Origin: Candidatus Paceibacterota bacterium
Lineage (GTDB): Bacteria > Verrucomicrobiota > Verrucomicrobiia > Limisphaerales > UBA8199
Direction: 5' to 3'
Length of the DNA: 64,000 nt
Assembly: GCA_035452965.1 (NCBI GenBank)
Contig: DAOTCE010000002.1
Coordinates: 123,898 to 187,897, forward strand
Shown: in pieces, positions 55,044-64,000 of the stretch
How positions within the stretch are numbered: position 1 is the first letter of the stretch
Layout: each line of letters opens with the position of its first letter
Notes under the pieces: generated by a model
Told to the model about the DNA's origin: nothing
What the model saw: only the letters and a program-made list of their open reading frames with translations
Database searches by the model: none
Position numbers and translations under genes: made by a program

Positions 55044-56279
55044 ATGAATGGCAAACCCGAACATTTCCTCCGCGTCTGGAAATCCGCCCGCCCTCCGCGG
55101 GTGCCGCGCTTGCTTGATTTCATCAGAGTCGCTCTGGCGTTGGCGGCGGTGGCGGTCGCTGCGGGCGGCTGCCAGAAAGCTGCACCGACGCAACTGCCGC
55201 CGCCGATCGTTCAAGTGATGAACGTCAGCGCGACCAACGTGACGATCCCCGTCGAGTTCATCGGGCAGCTTGATTCGCCGCAGAACGTCGAGGTGCGCGC
55301 GCGGGTGGAGGCGTTTGTGGACAAGATGCTGTTCATCGAGGGAACGGAAGTTAAGCAAGGGGACCCACTGTTCGCGCTGGACAAGAAGCCGTTTCTGGAA
55401 CGGCTGGCCGCCGCTGAAGGCTCCCTGGCCGAGGCCAAGGCGGCGTTGAACAAGTATGAGAAGGACGTGGCCCGGCTCACCCCGCTGGCCACGAATCGAG
55501 CCGTACCCCAACAGGACCTGGATAATGCCCTTGCATCCGTGGACGTGGGCAAGGCGAGCGTGATCTCGGCGGAGGCGCGGGTGCAATCGGCGCAATTGGA
55601 TTTGGGGTACTGCGATGTGCGGGCGCCAATATCCGGGCTGATCGGGGCCAAGCAGGTGTCCATCGGCGAGCTGGTGGGCAAGGGGACGCCCACGTTGCTG
55701 GCCACGATCTCAACACTGGACCCGATCTGGTTTTACTGCAGCGTCAGCGAGGTGGAATACCTCCGGGCGGAGCGAAGGGCGGTGGAAAGCGGGCAAAGAA
55801 TTGGGGATCTCCCGGTGACGTTGGTCCTGGCCGACGGTTGGGAGTTGCCGTATCCAGGCAAGTGGGTGTTTCTGGATCGCGCCGTGGACCCGACCACGGG
55901 CACGCTCCGGCTGCGCGCGGAGTTCCCGAATACGAAGAAGGTGCTTCGTCCCGGCATGTTCGCTCGGGCGCGGGTCAACATAAAGATCGAGAAGGAGATC
56001 ATTGTCATTCCGGAACGGGCGGTGCAGGAGTTGCAGGGCAAGAGCTTCGTGTGGGTCATCGGCGCGGATAACAAAGCGACGCAACGGCCGGTCAAGGTGG
56101 CGATCCAGGTCGGGGAGCGCCTGCTCCTCCTCGAGGGCCTCCAAGCCGGCGAGCGCATCGTGGTGGAAGGACTCCAGAAGCTGCGCGATAGGGGGCTGGT
56201 CCAACCGGTGACGGCGGAGCAGTTGGCGCAGGCCGCTGCGGCCCAGAAAGCGGCTGCGTCCACACACGGGAAGGAGTAG
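55044..56279 (+). CDS. RND efflux membrane-fusion lipoprotein (AcrA/MexA type)
   Basis: A 411-residue periplasmic adaptor. A lipobox-like AAVAVAAGGC ends the signal. The barrel-sandwich and hairpin regions follow (VEVRARVEAFVDKMLFIEGT, GDPLFALDKKPFLERLAAAE), then APISGLIGAKQVSIGELVGKG and the beta-barrel/proximal domain (PGMFARARVNI). ATG 55044 (MNGKPEH) is chosen; an ATG at 54972 is possible. It is the first gene of a three-gene pump operon, with the transporter 4 bases downstream. Confidence 0.92.
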   Translation: MNGKPEHFLRVWKSARPPRVPRLLDFIRVALALAAVAVAAGGCQKAAPTQLPPPIVQVMNVSATNVTIPVEFIGQLDSPQNVEVRARVEAFVDKMLFIEGTEVKQGDPLFALDKKPFLERLAAAEGSLAEAKAALNKYEKDVARLTPLATNRAVPQQDLDNALASVDVGKASVISAEARVQSAQLDLGYCDVRAPISGLIGAKQVSIGELVGKGTPTLLATISTLDPIWFYCSVSEVEYLRAERRAVESGQRIGDLPVTLVLADGWELPYPGKWVFLDRAVDPTTGTLRLRAEFPNTKKVLRPGMFARARVNIKIEKEIIVIPERAVQELQGKSFVWVIGADNKATQRPVKVAIQVGERLLLLEGLQAGERIVVEGLQKLRDRGLVQPVTAEQLAQAAAAQKAAASTHGKE

Positions 56280-56283
56280 CGGC

Positions 56284-59200
56284 ATGGCTGAATTCTTCAT
56301 TCGGCGCCCCATCGTGGCGATGGTGATCGCCATCCTGACAGTGATCGTCGGGCTGGTGACCCTCCAGCGCCTGCCCATCTCCGAGTATCCGTCGGTCAGC
56401 CCGACCATGATCCAGGTCACGACCACTTACCGCGGGGCCGCCGCCGAGGCGGTCATGGAGTCGGTGGCCACGCCCCTCGAGTCAAAGATCAACGGGGTGG
56501 ACAAGCTGCTCTACCTCCAGTCCTACAACGCGAACGACGGCAAGATGGCGCTGAATGTGTATTTCGACGTTGGGACTGACGTGGACATCATGCAGGTCAA
56601 CACGCAGAACCGGGTCGGCCAGGCGGAGGCGCAGTTGCCGGACGCGGTGAAACGCGAAGGCGTAGTCGTCAACCGCTCCAGCCCCGACATCCTGATGGTG
56701 GTCGCGCTTTGCTCCCCCACGAACACCTACGACGCCGTCTTTCTCGCCAATTACTGCGACATCAACCTGGTGGATGCCATCAAACGCGTGAAAGGGGTTG
56801 GCGACGTGAAGAACTTCACCGCCCAGGATTACACGATGCGCATCTGGTTGCGGCCCGACAAGCTCGCGCTTCTGGGCATAACGCCCTCGGACATTCAGAG
56901 CGCCATCAAGGAGCAGAACGCGCAGTCGCCGGCCGGCCGGATCGGGGCCGAACCCGCGCCGTTCGGCCAGGAGAGCCAGTTCAACGTCCGCGCGCTCGGC
57001 CTGCTGAAGGATCCCAGGGAGTTTGAGGAGATTATCATTCGCGCCAATCCGGATGGTTCCCAGGTCAAAGTCAAGGACGTGGGGAGGGTGGAACTTGGCG
57101 CGCAAACGTACGACCTGCGCGCGCGGCTGAACCGATCGCCGGCGGGCGCCATCGGCATCTACCTGGCGCCGGGCGCCAATGCGATCGAAACGGCGGATAA
57201 CGTGAGGAAGGTCCTCGAGGAGGCCAAGCAGCGCTTTCCGCCGGACATGGATTACGACATCACGCTCGATTCCACCCTGCCGATCAAGGCCTCGATGGAG
57301 GAGATCGTCCACACGCTGTTCGAGGCGGTGGTCCTGGTGCTCATTGTCGTCTACGTGTTCTTGCAGAGCTTCCGCGCCACCATCATCCCGATGTGCACCG
57401 TGCCGGTCTCCCTGCTGGGCGCGTTCATCATGTTCCCGGTGCTGGGTTTCGGCGTCAACGTGCTGACGATGTTCGGCTTGGTGCTGGCCATTGGCATCGT
57501 GGTGGACGACGCGATCGTCGTCGTCGAGGCGGTGCAGCACCATATCGAGCATGGGAAGACCCCGGTTGAAGCGACGCGCCAGGCGATGAAAGAAGTGTCA
57601 GGGCCGGTCGTGGCCATCGGTTTGGTCCTGTGCGCCGTGTTTGTGCCGGTGGCATTCATGGGCGGGGTGACCGGCCAGCTTTACAGCCAGTTCGCGCTCA
57701 CCATCGCCGTGGCGGTAATCTTCTCGGTCATCAATGCGCTGACGCTCAGCCCCGCGCTGTCGGCCCTGTTGCTGCGGAAGCCGCAGCCCGGGCGTGGGCC
57801 GATCGCCAAGTTCTTCCAGTGGTTCAACCGCATGTTCGAGTGGTTAAGCGACCGCTACGGCGCGATCGTGGGCGGATTGGCCCGCAAGGCCGCGCGCTCG
57901 ATGCTTCTGCTGGTCGCGGTGGTCGCCGGCATCTGGGTGATCGGGAAGTTTGTGCCGGGCGGTTTCATACCGGACGAGGACAAGGGGTTTCTGTTCGTGG
58001 CGGTGGAACTGCCAGAAGGGGCCTCGTTGCAGCGCTCGGACGAGGCGCTCAAGCGGGTGGAGGGCATTGTTTGTAATACCGAAGGGGTCCGCTCCGCGGT
58101 CGGCCTGGCCGGCATGAATATCCTCAACTCGTTGAATGTCCCCAACGCTGCTCTCATGTTCGTGGGGCTCCAACCTTGGGAGGAACGCAAAGCGCCCGGC
58201 TTGCACGCCCGCGCCATCGCCCGCGAGTGGAACAAAAAGTTCTTCGCCATCCCCGGCGCACGCGCCTTCGCTTTCGGACCGCCGCCACTGCCGGGTTATG
58301 GCAATATATCGGGCTTCACCATGCAGCTGCAGGACCGGTCGGGCGGCGGGATTGCGCAGTTGGCCCATTATATCCAGCAACTCACCGCGGATGTCGCTCA
58401 GCGGCCGGAAATTGGCCGCCTCAGCACCACCTTCAACCCGGCGACACCGCAGGTGAAGGTCGAGCTGGACCGCGAAAAGGCGCGGACGCTGGGGGTGCCG
58501 GTGGATAGCGTATTTGCCACGCTGCAGGCCTACTTGAGCGGGCTGTACGTGAATGACTTCGTTCGCTTCGGCCGGGTCTACAAGGTATTCCTGCAAGCCG
58601 AATCAAAGTTCACCGACAAACCGGACGACATTGGCCAGTTTTATGTCCGTAATAACAGCGGCAAGATGGTGCCCTTGAGCACCCTCGTGAATGTCAGCAA
58701 GATGTCTGGCCCGAACTTCGTCACCCGCTTTAATCTTTATAATTCCGCGGAGATGATGGGCGCGCCGGCGCCGGGCTACAGTTCCGGTCAGGCGATCAAG
58801 GCCATCGAGGAGGTCATGAAATCGATGCCTGGCGAAACCGGTTACGAATGGTCCGGCTTGACTTTGCAGGAGAAGAAATCCGAGGGCCAGGCCTCGATCA
58901 TTTTCGGCATGGCGGTGCTGTTTGTATTCCTACTGCTGGCGGCTCAATACGAAAGCTGGAGTCTGCCCTTCTCAGTGCTGCTCGCCACGCCAACCGTCGT
59001 GTTCGGCACGCTGATCGGCATGCTGGCGCGACAGTATGACCTCAATGTGTACGCCCAGATCGGCTTGGTCATGCTCATCGGGCTGGCGGCCAAGAACGCG
59101 ATTCTGATCGTCGAGTTCGCCAAGATGCGGCGCGAGGAGGGCAAAGCGATATTGGATGCGGCGGTGGAGGGATCGAAACTGCGGCTGCGGCCGATTCTCA

Positions 59201-59451
59201 TGACCTCGTTTGCTTTCATTCTCGGCTGCGTGCCGCTGATGCTGGCCTCCGGGTCGGGGGCCGCCGCGCGGAGCACGATGGGGACTGGCGTTGTGTTCGG
59301 CATGACCATCGCCACCGCTGCGGGCCTGTTCATCATCCCGGTCTGCTACGTGTTTGTGCAGACCCTCTCCGAGCGAGGCAAGCAGCCGAAACCTCTTGAT
59401 ACCTCGCCAGCCACGGCTGCCGCGCACGCGGAGAAAGGAGAGCCGCATTAA
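56284..59451 (+). CDS. RND multidrug efflux transporter (AcrB/MexB, HAE1 type)
   Basis: A 1055-residue inner membrane pump. It opens AEFFIRRPIVAMVIAILTVI and has the proton-relay aspartate pair in LAIGIVVDDAIVVVEAV (helix 4) and lysine in GLAAKNAILIVEFAK (helix 10). PVAFMGGVTGQLYSQFALTI and the second periplasmic loop with GFTMQLQDRSGGGIAQL are standard. The HAE1 class exports hydrophobic and amphiphilic compounds rather than metals. Its stop overlaps the next ATG by one base (TAATG). Confidence 0.96.
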   Translation: MAEFFIRRPIVAMVIAILTVIVGLVTLQRLPISEYPSVSPTMIQVTTTYRGAAAEAVMESVATPLESKINGVDKLLYLQSYNANDGKMALNVYFDVGTDVDIMQVNTQNRVGQAEAQLPDAVKREGVVVNRSSPDILMVVALCSPTNTYDAVFLANYCDINLVDAIKRVKGVGDVKNFTAQDYTMRIWLRPDKLALLGITPSDIQSAIKEQNAQSPAGRIGAEPAPFGQESQFNVRALGLLKDPREFEEIIIRANPDGSQVKVKDVGRVELGAQTYDLRARLNRSPAGAIGIYLAPGANAIETADNVRKVLEEAKQRFPPDMDYDITLDSTLPIKASMEEIVHTLFEAVVLVLIVVYVFLQSFRATIIPMCTVPVSLLGAFIMFPVLGFGVNVLTMFGLVLAIGIVVDDAIVVVEAVQHHIEHGKTPVEATRQAMKEVSGPVVAIGLVLCAVFVPVAFMGGVTGQLYSQFALTIAVAVIFSVINALTLSPALSALLLRKPQPGRGPIAKFFQWFNRMFEWLSDRYGAIVGGLARKAARSMLLLVAVVAGIWVIGKFVPGGFIPDEDKGFLFVAVELPEGASLQRSDEALKRVEGIVCNTEGVRSAVGLAGMNILNSLNVPNAALMFVGLQPWEERKAPGLHARAIAREWNKKFFAIPGARAFAFGPPPLPGYGNISGFTMQLQDRSGGGIAQLAHYIQQLTADVAQRPEIGRLSTTFNPATPQVKVELDREKARTLGVPVDSVFATLQAYLSGLYVNDFVRFGRVYKVFLQAESKFTDKPDDIGQFYVRNNSGKMVPLSTLVNVSKMSGPNFVTRFNLYNSAEMMGAPAPGYSSGQAIKAIEEVMKSMPGETGYEWSGLTLQEKKSEGQASIIFGMAVLFVFLLLAAQYESWSLPFSVLLATPTVVFGTLIGMLARQYDLNVYAQIGLVMLIGLAAKNAILIVEFAKMRREEGKAILDAAVEGSKLRLRPILMTSFAFILGCVPLMLASGSGAAARSTMGTGVVFGMTIATAAGLFIIPVCYVFVQTLSERGKQPKPLDTSPATAAAHAEKGEPH

Positions 59452-60956
59452 TGAAACGGGCCTTCATTCGAATCTCCAACTGCGCATCTCGGATTTCCAG
59501 CACGGCCCCTTTGGAGTCCATACTGCCTCTTACCCTGGCCGCGGCACTGGCGGGCTGCGCCGTAGGCCCTGATTACAGGCCGCCCAACGTGAACACACCC
59601 GCCGCCTACCGCCTGGCGGATTCGGACCCCAACGCGCTTTCCGGCACGAATTCCTTCGCCGACCTCGGCTGGTGGGAAATCTATGACGATCCGCAACTTG
59701 TGGCGTACATCGCCGAGGCGCTCACGAACAGTTGGGATGTGAAAATCGCCGCGGCGCGCATCTTGCAGGCTCAAGCCGCCGCCCGCATTACGCGTTCCCA
59801 GTTCTTTCCGACCGTCAGCGCCGCCGGCGATCTCGTTACCAGCCGTGCTTCTGAACGCGGTCCCAGCCCCATCCCCAGCAGTCTGGACCCGCAGGCTGAA
59901 TTCGGCGACACGTTCGTTTCCATGCCGAGCTACGAGGTGGACCTTTGGGGCCGCATCCGCCGCGCTAACGAGGCCGCCCGCGCCCGCCTCCTCGCCACGG
60001 AAGACGCCCGGCGGACCGTGTGCCAGACCCTCGTCGCCGAGGTTGCGGCGACCTACTTCCGGCTGCTCGAATTCGACCTTGAAGTCGAGATCGGCCGGCA
60101 CAGCTACACCAGTCGCACCAACTCGCTCGCGCTCACCGTAACCCGCGAGGAAGGCGGTGTCGCCTCGCTTCAGGATGTCTATCAGGCAAAGGTACTGGTC
60201 GCGACAGCGGAAGCGGCCATCGTCAGTGCGCTGCGACAGAGAGAGCAGGCAGAGAACGAGCTTAGCATCCTCCTGGGTCGTAATCCGGGCAAGATCGACC
60301 GCGGCATCCCGCTGGCAAAACAGCCGTTGCGGTCGCATGTGCCGGCCGGTCTGCCGTCCTCGCTGCTCGCGCGCCGACCGGACATTCGCGGCGCGGAGCA
60401 GCAACTCATCGCCGCCACCGCCGACATTGGCCAGGCCAGGGCAGCCTTTTTTCCGCAACTCGCACTTACCGGCATCTACGGCTACCAGACCACATCTCTT
60501 TCCGATCTATTCAGCAGCCCGGCGCGGACCTGGCAGTTCGGGCCATCGGTTACGATGCCGCTCTTCACGGGCGGACGCTTGCGCGGGGAACTGAGCCAGG
60601 CCAAAGCCCGCTTTGACGAGACTCTGGCGATCTACCAGCAAACGGTGCAGGGCGCGTTTCGTGAAGTGTCGGACGCACTCATTGCCTATCAACGCACCCG
60701 GGAATTCTTCGCCAAGCAGCGGGACCTCACCGAGGCGAACCGTGGCGCGGCGAAACTCGCCGGCATCCGGTACGAAGGCGGCGTGACGAGTTATCTGGAG
60801 GTTCTTTACAACGAGCAGCAACTGTTCGACACCGAGTTGGGCCTGGCCCGCGCGCGCCTCGATGAACTCCTAAGCGTGGTTCAGCTCTACCGCGCCCTTG
60901 GCGGCGGTTGGCAGGCACCGGCCCAAGCGGCTCAAGCCAAATCCGGCAGCCGCTAG
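59451..60956 (+). CDS. Outer-membrane efflux lipoprotein (OprM/NodT type)
   Basis: A 501-residue outer membrane factor completing the tripartite pump. A lipobox (AAALAGC) precedes AVGPDYRPPNVNTPAAYRL, the usual start of NodT-family proteins. FADLGWWEIYDDPQLVAYIA and LLARRPDIRGAEQQLIAATA mark the two repeats, with GPSVTMPLFTGGRLRGELSQ as the second strand-turn. It starts immediately at the transporter's stop. The C-terminus ends in an Ala/Lys-rich tail. Confidence 0.94.
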   Translation: MKRAFIRISNCASRISSTAPLESILPLTLAAALAGCAVGPDYRPPNVNTPAAYRLADSDPNALSGTNSFADLGWWEIYDDPQLVAYIAEALTNSWDVKIAAARILQAQAAARITRSQFFPTVSAAGDLVTSRASERGPSPIPSSLDPQAEFGDTFVSMPSYEVDLWGRIRRANEAARARLLATEDARRTVCQTLVAEVAATYFRLLEFDLEVEIGRHSYTSRTNSLALTVTREEGGVASLQDVYQAKVLVATAEAAIVSALRQREQAENELSILLGRNPGKIDRGIPLAKQPLRSHVPAGLPSSLLARRPDIRGAEQQLIAATADIGQARAAFFPQLALTGIYGYQTTSLSDLFSSPARTWQFGPSVTMPLFTGGRLRGELSQAKARFDETLAIYQQTVQGAFREVSDALIAYQRTREFFAKQRDLTEANRGAAKLAGIRYEGGVTSYLEVLYNEQQLFDTELGLARARLDELLSVVQLYRALGGGWQAPAQAAQAKSGSR

Positions 60957-60981
60957 ATTCCCAACTGGATAACTTTTCGCC

Positions 60982-62436
60982 ATGCACACGTTGCTGCCAC
61001 ATCACAAGACCAAGATCGTTGCCACCATTGGGCCGGCTTCGGAATCGCCGGAGATGCTGGAGCGCCTCATCCGCGCCGGCCTGAACGTGGCGCGCCTCAA
61101 TTTCTCGCACGGCGCCTTTGGCGGCCACGCCGAGCGGATCGCCCGCATTCGCGCCGCGGCGAAAGCCGCCGGGCGGCGCGTCGCCATCATGGCCGATCTG
61201 CCGGGGCCCAAGATGCGGGTGGGCAGGATCGAGCCCGAGCCGATCGAGTTGCGCCCGGGCGAGAGCTTCACGCTGACCAGCGAGGACATGGTCGGCAGCC
61301 TGCGGCGGGTCTCGATGAGCTTTGCGCGACTGCCCAAGGTGGTCAAACCGGGCGACCAACTCTTCCTCAACGACGGATTGGTGCAACTGATTGTCGAACG
61401 CGCGGCGGGCACCGAGGTCCACTGCAAGGTCGCGGTCGGCGGCGAGCTTCGTTCCAGAAAGGGCCTCAATTTGCCGGGCATTGATCTGGGCATCAGTGCG
61501 TTCACCGAGCACGACCGCGCGTGCCTGGAGTTTGCCCTCCAGGCGGGCGTGGACGCCGTGAGCCAGTCGTTCGTGGAAACCGCTGCGGACATTGAGGCCG
61601 TGCGCACTGCGGCTGCGGCCATCGGCAAACAGCCTTTCGTCATTGCCAAGATCGAACGGGCAGGCGCGCTCCGGCACTTCGACGAGATCCTCAAGGCGGC
61701 CGATGGCATCATGGTGGCGCGCGGCGACCTCGGGGTGGAGGTGCCCATCGAGGAAATGGCTACCTTGCAGAAAAAGCTCATCGCCGAGGCCAGCCAGGCG
61801 GGCAAACCGGTCATCACCGCTACGCAGATGCTCGAATCCATGGTGTCGAGCCGTCTGCCGACACGCGCCGAAGCCACAGATGTGGCCAACGCGATTCTCG
61901 ACGGAACCGATTGCATCATGCTCTCCGGCGAGTCAGCAGTGGGCAAGTATCCTGAGGAAGCCGTGGCCATGCTGGCGAGAATTGCGGTGTTCACGGAAGC
62001 CCATCGGCCACCCACACGCCTGATCGACCTAAAGGGGCCTGGCAGCCATCGCCAGCCCGCGACGGCGGCTGAAGCAATCGCCTCGGTGGTGGAAAATGCG
62101 CTGGAGACGGTCCCGTGCGCCGCCGTGTTTGTGCCTACCCGGACCGGCACCACGGCCCGAATGATCTCACGCTTCAATCCACCAGTCTGGATCGTCACCT
62201 TGAGCCGGGATGAAGCTATCTGCCAGGGGCTGGCTTTCTCCTACGGCACTCACCCCGTCCAAGTAGCCGAGGATCCGGAGGGCTGGGGCGACTTCGCCCG
62301 GCGGTGGCTTCGTGAACACCAGATCACCAGTCCGGTTGCTATGCTGGTGGCCGGACCGTCCACGCGTAATCCGGAGGCCAACTACCGCATCGAATTCCTG
62401 CGGACGGGCATGGGGCCGGCAAAGTCCCCATCCTAG
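60982..62436 (+). CDS. pyk: Pyruvate kinase
   Basis: A 484-residue glycolytic enzyme converting phosphoenolpyruvate and ADP to pyruvate and ATP. It begins TKIVATIGPASESPEMLERL. VARLNFSHG and the catalytic segment DGIMVARGDLGVEVP follow, then PVITATQMLESMV and ANAILDGTDCIMLSGESAVG. The C domain (VPTRTGTTARMISRFNPPVW) is present. Twenty-five bases separate it from the efflux operon; it may share its transcript. Confidence 0.97.
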   Translation: MHTLLPHHKTKIVATIGPASESPEMLERLIRAGLNVARLNFSHGAFGGHAERIARIRAAAKAAGRRVAIMADLPGPKMRVGRIEPEPIELRPGESFTLTSEDMVGSLRRVSMSFARLPKVVKPGDQLFLNDGLVQLIVERAAGTEVHCKVAVGGELRSRKGLNLPGIDLGISAFTEHDRACLEFALQAGVDAVSQSFVETAADIEAVRTAAAAIGKQPFVIAKIERAGALRHFDEILKAADGIMVARGDLGVEVPIEEMATLQKKLIAEASQAGKPVITATQMLESMVSSRLPTRAEATDVANAILDGTDCIMLSGESAVGKYPEEAVAMLARIAVFTEAHRPPTRLIDLKGPGSHRQPATAAEAIASVVENALETVPCAAVFVPTRTGTTARMISRFNPPVWIVTLSRDEAICQGLAFSYGTHPVQVAEDPEGWGDFARRWLREHQITSPVAMLVAGPSTRNPEANYRIEFLRTGMGPAKSPS

Positions 62437-62467
62437 CCGGAACACTTCACACCTGCGAGGGCGGGCC

Positions 62468-62484
62468 GCGGGCATCCTGCCCGC
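62468..62484 (+). terminator. Palindrome after pyk (REP-like)
   Basis: GCGGGCA and TGCCCGC pair around TCC, 32 bases after the pyk stop. It is not followed by a T run. The same core occurs inside the inverted repeat at 22202-22311 and, in altered form, in the coding sequence at 41582-41600, so it may be a REP unit that also acts as a transcript end. Confidence 0.45.
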
Positions 62485-62631
62485 TTACACGGGTAGCGTG
62501 CTCCAAAGCTTGCCACAATCTGTATCCCTTGTGAACTAAGGCTAGCCAAGGCCCGGAACAAACCCTATCCTCTTCCCATCCCTTTTATTCTTAAACAAAA
62601 TAATCTGTAAGAGATACAACAAAGAAAGACC

Positions 62632-63582
62632 ATGATAGTCACCAGTGCCCAACTTTTCCGGGTTGCCTATGGCAAATACGCGATCGGAGCTTACAACATC
62701 AACAACGCCGAGCAGGCTATGGGCCTGTTCAAAGGCTGCCTCGCCAGCCAGGCGCCTTTCATCATTCAGATCTCCAAAGGCGCCCGCAAGTACACCGACA
62801 AGCGCATGCTGGAAGCCATTATCCGCTCCGCCGGCGAGATCTTCCCCGATGCAATTTTCGCTGTGCACCTCGACCACGGCGACGAGGAGAGCTGCTATGA
62901 CTGCATTGACTCGGGCTTCTATAGCTCGGTGATGATTGATGCCTCGCACGATCCCTTCGAGCAGAACGTCGCGATCACCAAGCGTGTCGTGGATCGCGCC
63001 CATGCCAAGGGAATCAGCGTCGAGGCTGAATTGGGCATGCTGGGCGGCGTTGAGGAGGACATCAAGGTTGAGGAAGGCAACGCTTGCCTGACAGATCCCG
63101 CCGAGGCCGAGCGATTCGTCAAACTGACCGGTTGCGATTCGCTGGCCTGCGCTATTGGCACCAGCCACGGCGCCTTCAAGTTCAAGGGCCGACAATCCCT
63201 CCACTTCGACGTGCTCGAGAAGATCAAAGCCCGGCTTCCCGGCTTCCCGTTGGTCATGCACGGCAGTTCCAGCGTCCCCAAGACAGAAGTTGACCGCATT
63301 AACGAAGCGGGGGGCAAGATCGCCGGTTCCATGGGTGTAGACCCCAACGAGTATCTCCCCGCCGCCAAGCTTGGCGTCACCAAGGTTAATATTGACACCG
63401 ACGGCCGCCTGGTCTGGACACGTGTCCATCGCGAGTTCTTCCGCGACAAGCCGGCCGAGTTCGACTTTCGCCCGCCGGGCAAGATCTTCATCGAGGAATA
63501 CTCCAAGTTCATCGCCAGCCGAAACCAGTTACTCGGCTCGGCTGGACAACTCGGGGCGGTCCGCGCCGCCGTGCAAGGATAA
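62632..63582 (+). CDS. fba: Class II fructose-bisphosphate aldolase
   Basis: A 316-residue zinc-dependent aldolase. Motifs: FAVHLDHGDEESCYDCIDSG (zinc and catalytic residues), VMIDASHDPFEQN, SVEAELGMLGGVEED, IGTSHGAFKF and LVMHGSSSVPK. GVTKVNIDTDGRL ends the active site. It is a typical Fba of the class IIA/B type acting on fructose 1,6-bisphosphate. A GAAAGA ribosome site lies just before the ATG, and its leader (62570-62631) is unusually A-rich for this window, marking a separate promoter after the pyk palindrome. Confidence 0.96.
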   Translation: MIVTSAQLFRVAYGKYAIGAYNINNAEQAMGLFKGCLASQAPFIIQISKGARKYTDKRMLEAIIRSAGEIFPDAIFAVHLDHGDEESCYDCIDSGFYSSVMIDASHDPFEQNVAITKRVVDRAHAKGISVEAELGMLGGVEEDIKVEEGNACLTDPAEAERFVKLTGCDSLACAIGTSHGAFKFKGRQSLHFDVLEKIKARLPGFPLVMHGSSSVPKTEVDRINEAGGKIAGSMGVDPNEYLPAAKLGVTKVNIDTDGRLVWTRVHREFFRDKPAEFDFRPPGKIFIEEYSKFIASRNQLLGSAGQLGAVRAAVQG

Positions 63583-63787
63583 GCCTTTGGGGCCTGCTGG
63601 CTCCACCACTCCTGTCAAAGGTGAGGTGACCAATAGCAGGGCCTGAGCTATTTGCTTCACGGTCGGCAGCGGTAGCGGGGCGGCCTGTAGATGTTGTTCG
63701 GACGCTTCAAGGCGCAGGCCACCCAGCGCCAGCATCGTCTCGTGAACCTCGGGTAGTTCACGCGGCCCAAAGGTTGTAGTCAGGCGC

Positions 63788-64000
63788 TTAGACCAGCTTG
63801 GTTTGGCCGGGTATGGCGACTGGATAAAGCCCGTCGGCGCCTGGTTTCACCGGCGGCTCGGTGTCCATCGTGATCTCGCCCGCCGGTGGGAACGCAAACT
63901 TGGAATCCAGGGCTTCCTGCCATGTGATCTTCCGCCCGGAATAGACCACGATTTGGCCCAGGACGGCCGCCAGGGTCGAGTCGGCCAGAGTCTTCGCGCG
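63788..64000 (-). CDS. Gfo/Idh/MocA-family oxidoreductase, C-terminal end only
   Basis: The last 70 codons of a minus-strand gene that continues past the right edge. Residues visible include DSTLAAVLGQIVVYSGRKIT, WQEALDSKFAFPP and a final GLYPVAIPGQTKLV. This pattern matches the C-terminus of NAD-dependent Gfo/Idh/MocA oxidoreductases abundant in Verrucomicrobia, which act on sugars or their derivatives. The Rossmann domain is outside the window, so the family assignment is tentative. The 63583-63787 gap between it and fba holds no convincing gene. Confidence 0.65.
   Translation of the reverse strand, partial: RAKTLADSTLAAVLGQIVVYSGRKITWQEALDSKFAFPPAGEITMDTEPPVKPGADGLYPVAIPGQTKLV

Noticed and set aside
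63529..63735. 68-codon minus-strand frame between fba and the terminal oxidoreductase
   Set aside because: It overlaps the end of fba, has no start signal and no recognised product.

Overview
The window is GC-rich, densely coding bacterial DNA that most resembles Verrucomicrobiota, probably the Limisphaerales/Pedosphaera side. This rests on gene content: secreted Cys-type sulfatases, very large secreted beta-rich proteins, futalosine menaquinone genes, an alternative complex III operon, a plant-like ketol-acid reductoisomerase, and dispersed palindromic repeats of a kind I associate with this phylum. No rRNA, tRNA, CRISPR array, transposase or phage gene was seen, so it looks like ordinary chromosome. 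Many genes overlap by 1-4 bases (ATGA or TAATG), which marks operons.

Layout. 1-814 (minus) is the N-terminal part of a secreted repeat protein. 1030-5849 (plus) carries polyphosphate kinase, SixA phosphatase, glycerate kinase and an HTH/metallo-beta-lactamase fusion. 5935-10293 (plus) carries ilvN, an unknown 228-residue protein, ilvC, aroK and queG. 10287-21738 (minus) is one long respiratory operon: actABCDEF, a small membrane protein, a CcoN-like protein, a CcoO-like cytochrome and a monohaem cytochrome c. 22380-28472 (plus) is a 2030-residue subtilisin-family protein, followed by uvrA and a GT-C/TPR membrane protein. 33729-35782 is mqnE-mqnA. 35826-39272 holds a Spy-like periplasmic protein (minus), a 95-residue Sm-like protein and hypF. 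39697-51384 (minus) holds an FAD oxidoreductase, three sulfatases and a czcA-czcC efflux pair. 51632-63582 (plus) holds serA, a parvulin-type isomerase, a tripartite RND efflux operon, pyk and fba. The window ends inside a Gfo/Idh/MocA-type oxidoreductase (minus).

How it fits together. MqnE and MqnA supply menaquinone precursors. ActABCDEF should oxidise menaquinol and pass electrons to c-type cytochromes. The operon then continues into what looks like a cbb3 oxidase, but its CcoN-like subunit has lost, by eye alignment, all six histidines that bind haem b, haem b3 and CuB. The CcoO-like and small cytochromes keep their haem motifs. The most interesting hypothesis here is that ACIII carries a permanently attached, cofactor-free oxidase-like membrane module that docks cytochromes instead of reducing oxygen.

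A second unexplained layer is intergenic. Four loci carry short tandem arrays with an exact 11-base period. Two of them (7123-7177 and 22037-22091) are five-unit arrays of the same GCATGATT-based unit in opposite orientation. Two more use a TACGGTG-based unit, one of them folded into a perfect 44-base palindrome (54536-54579).
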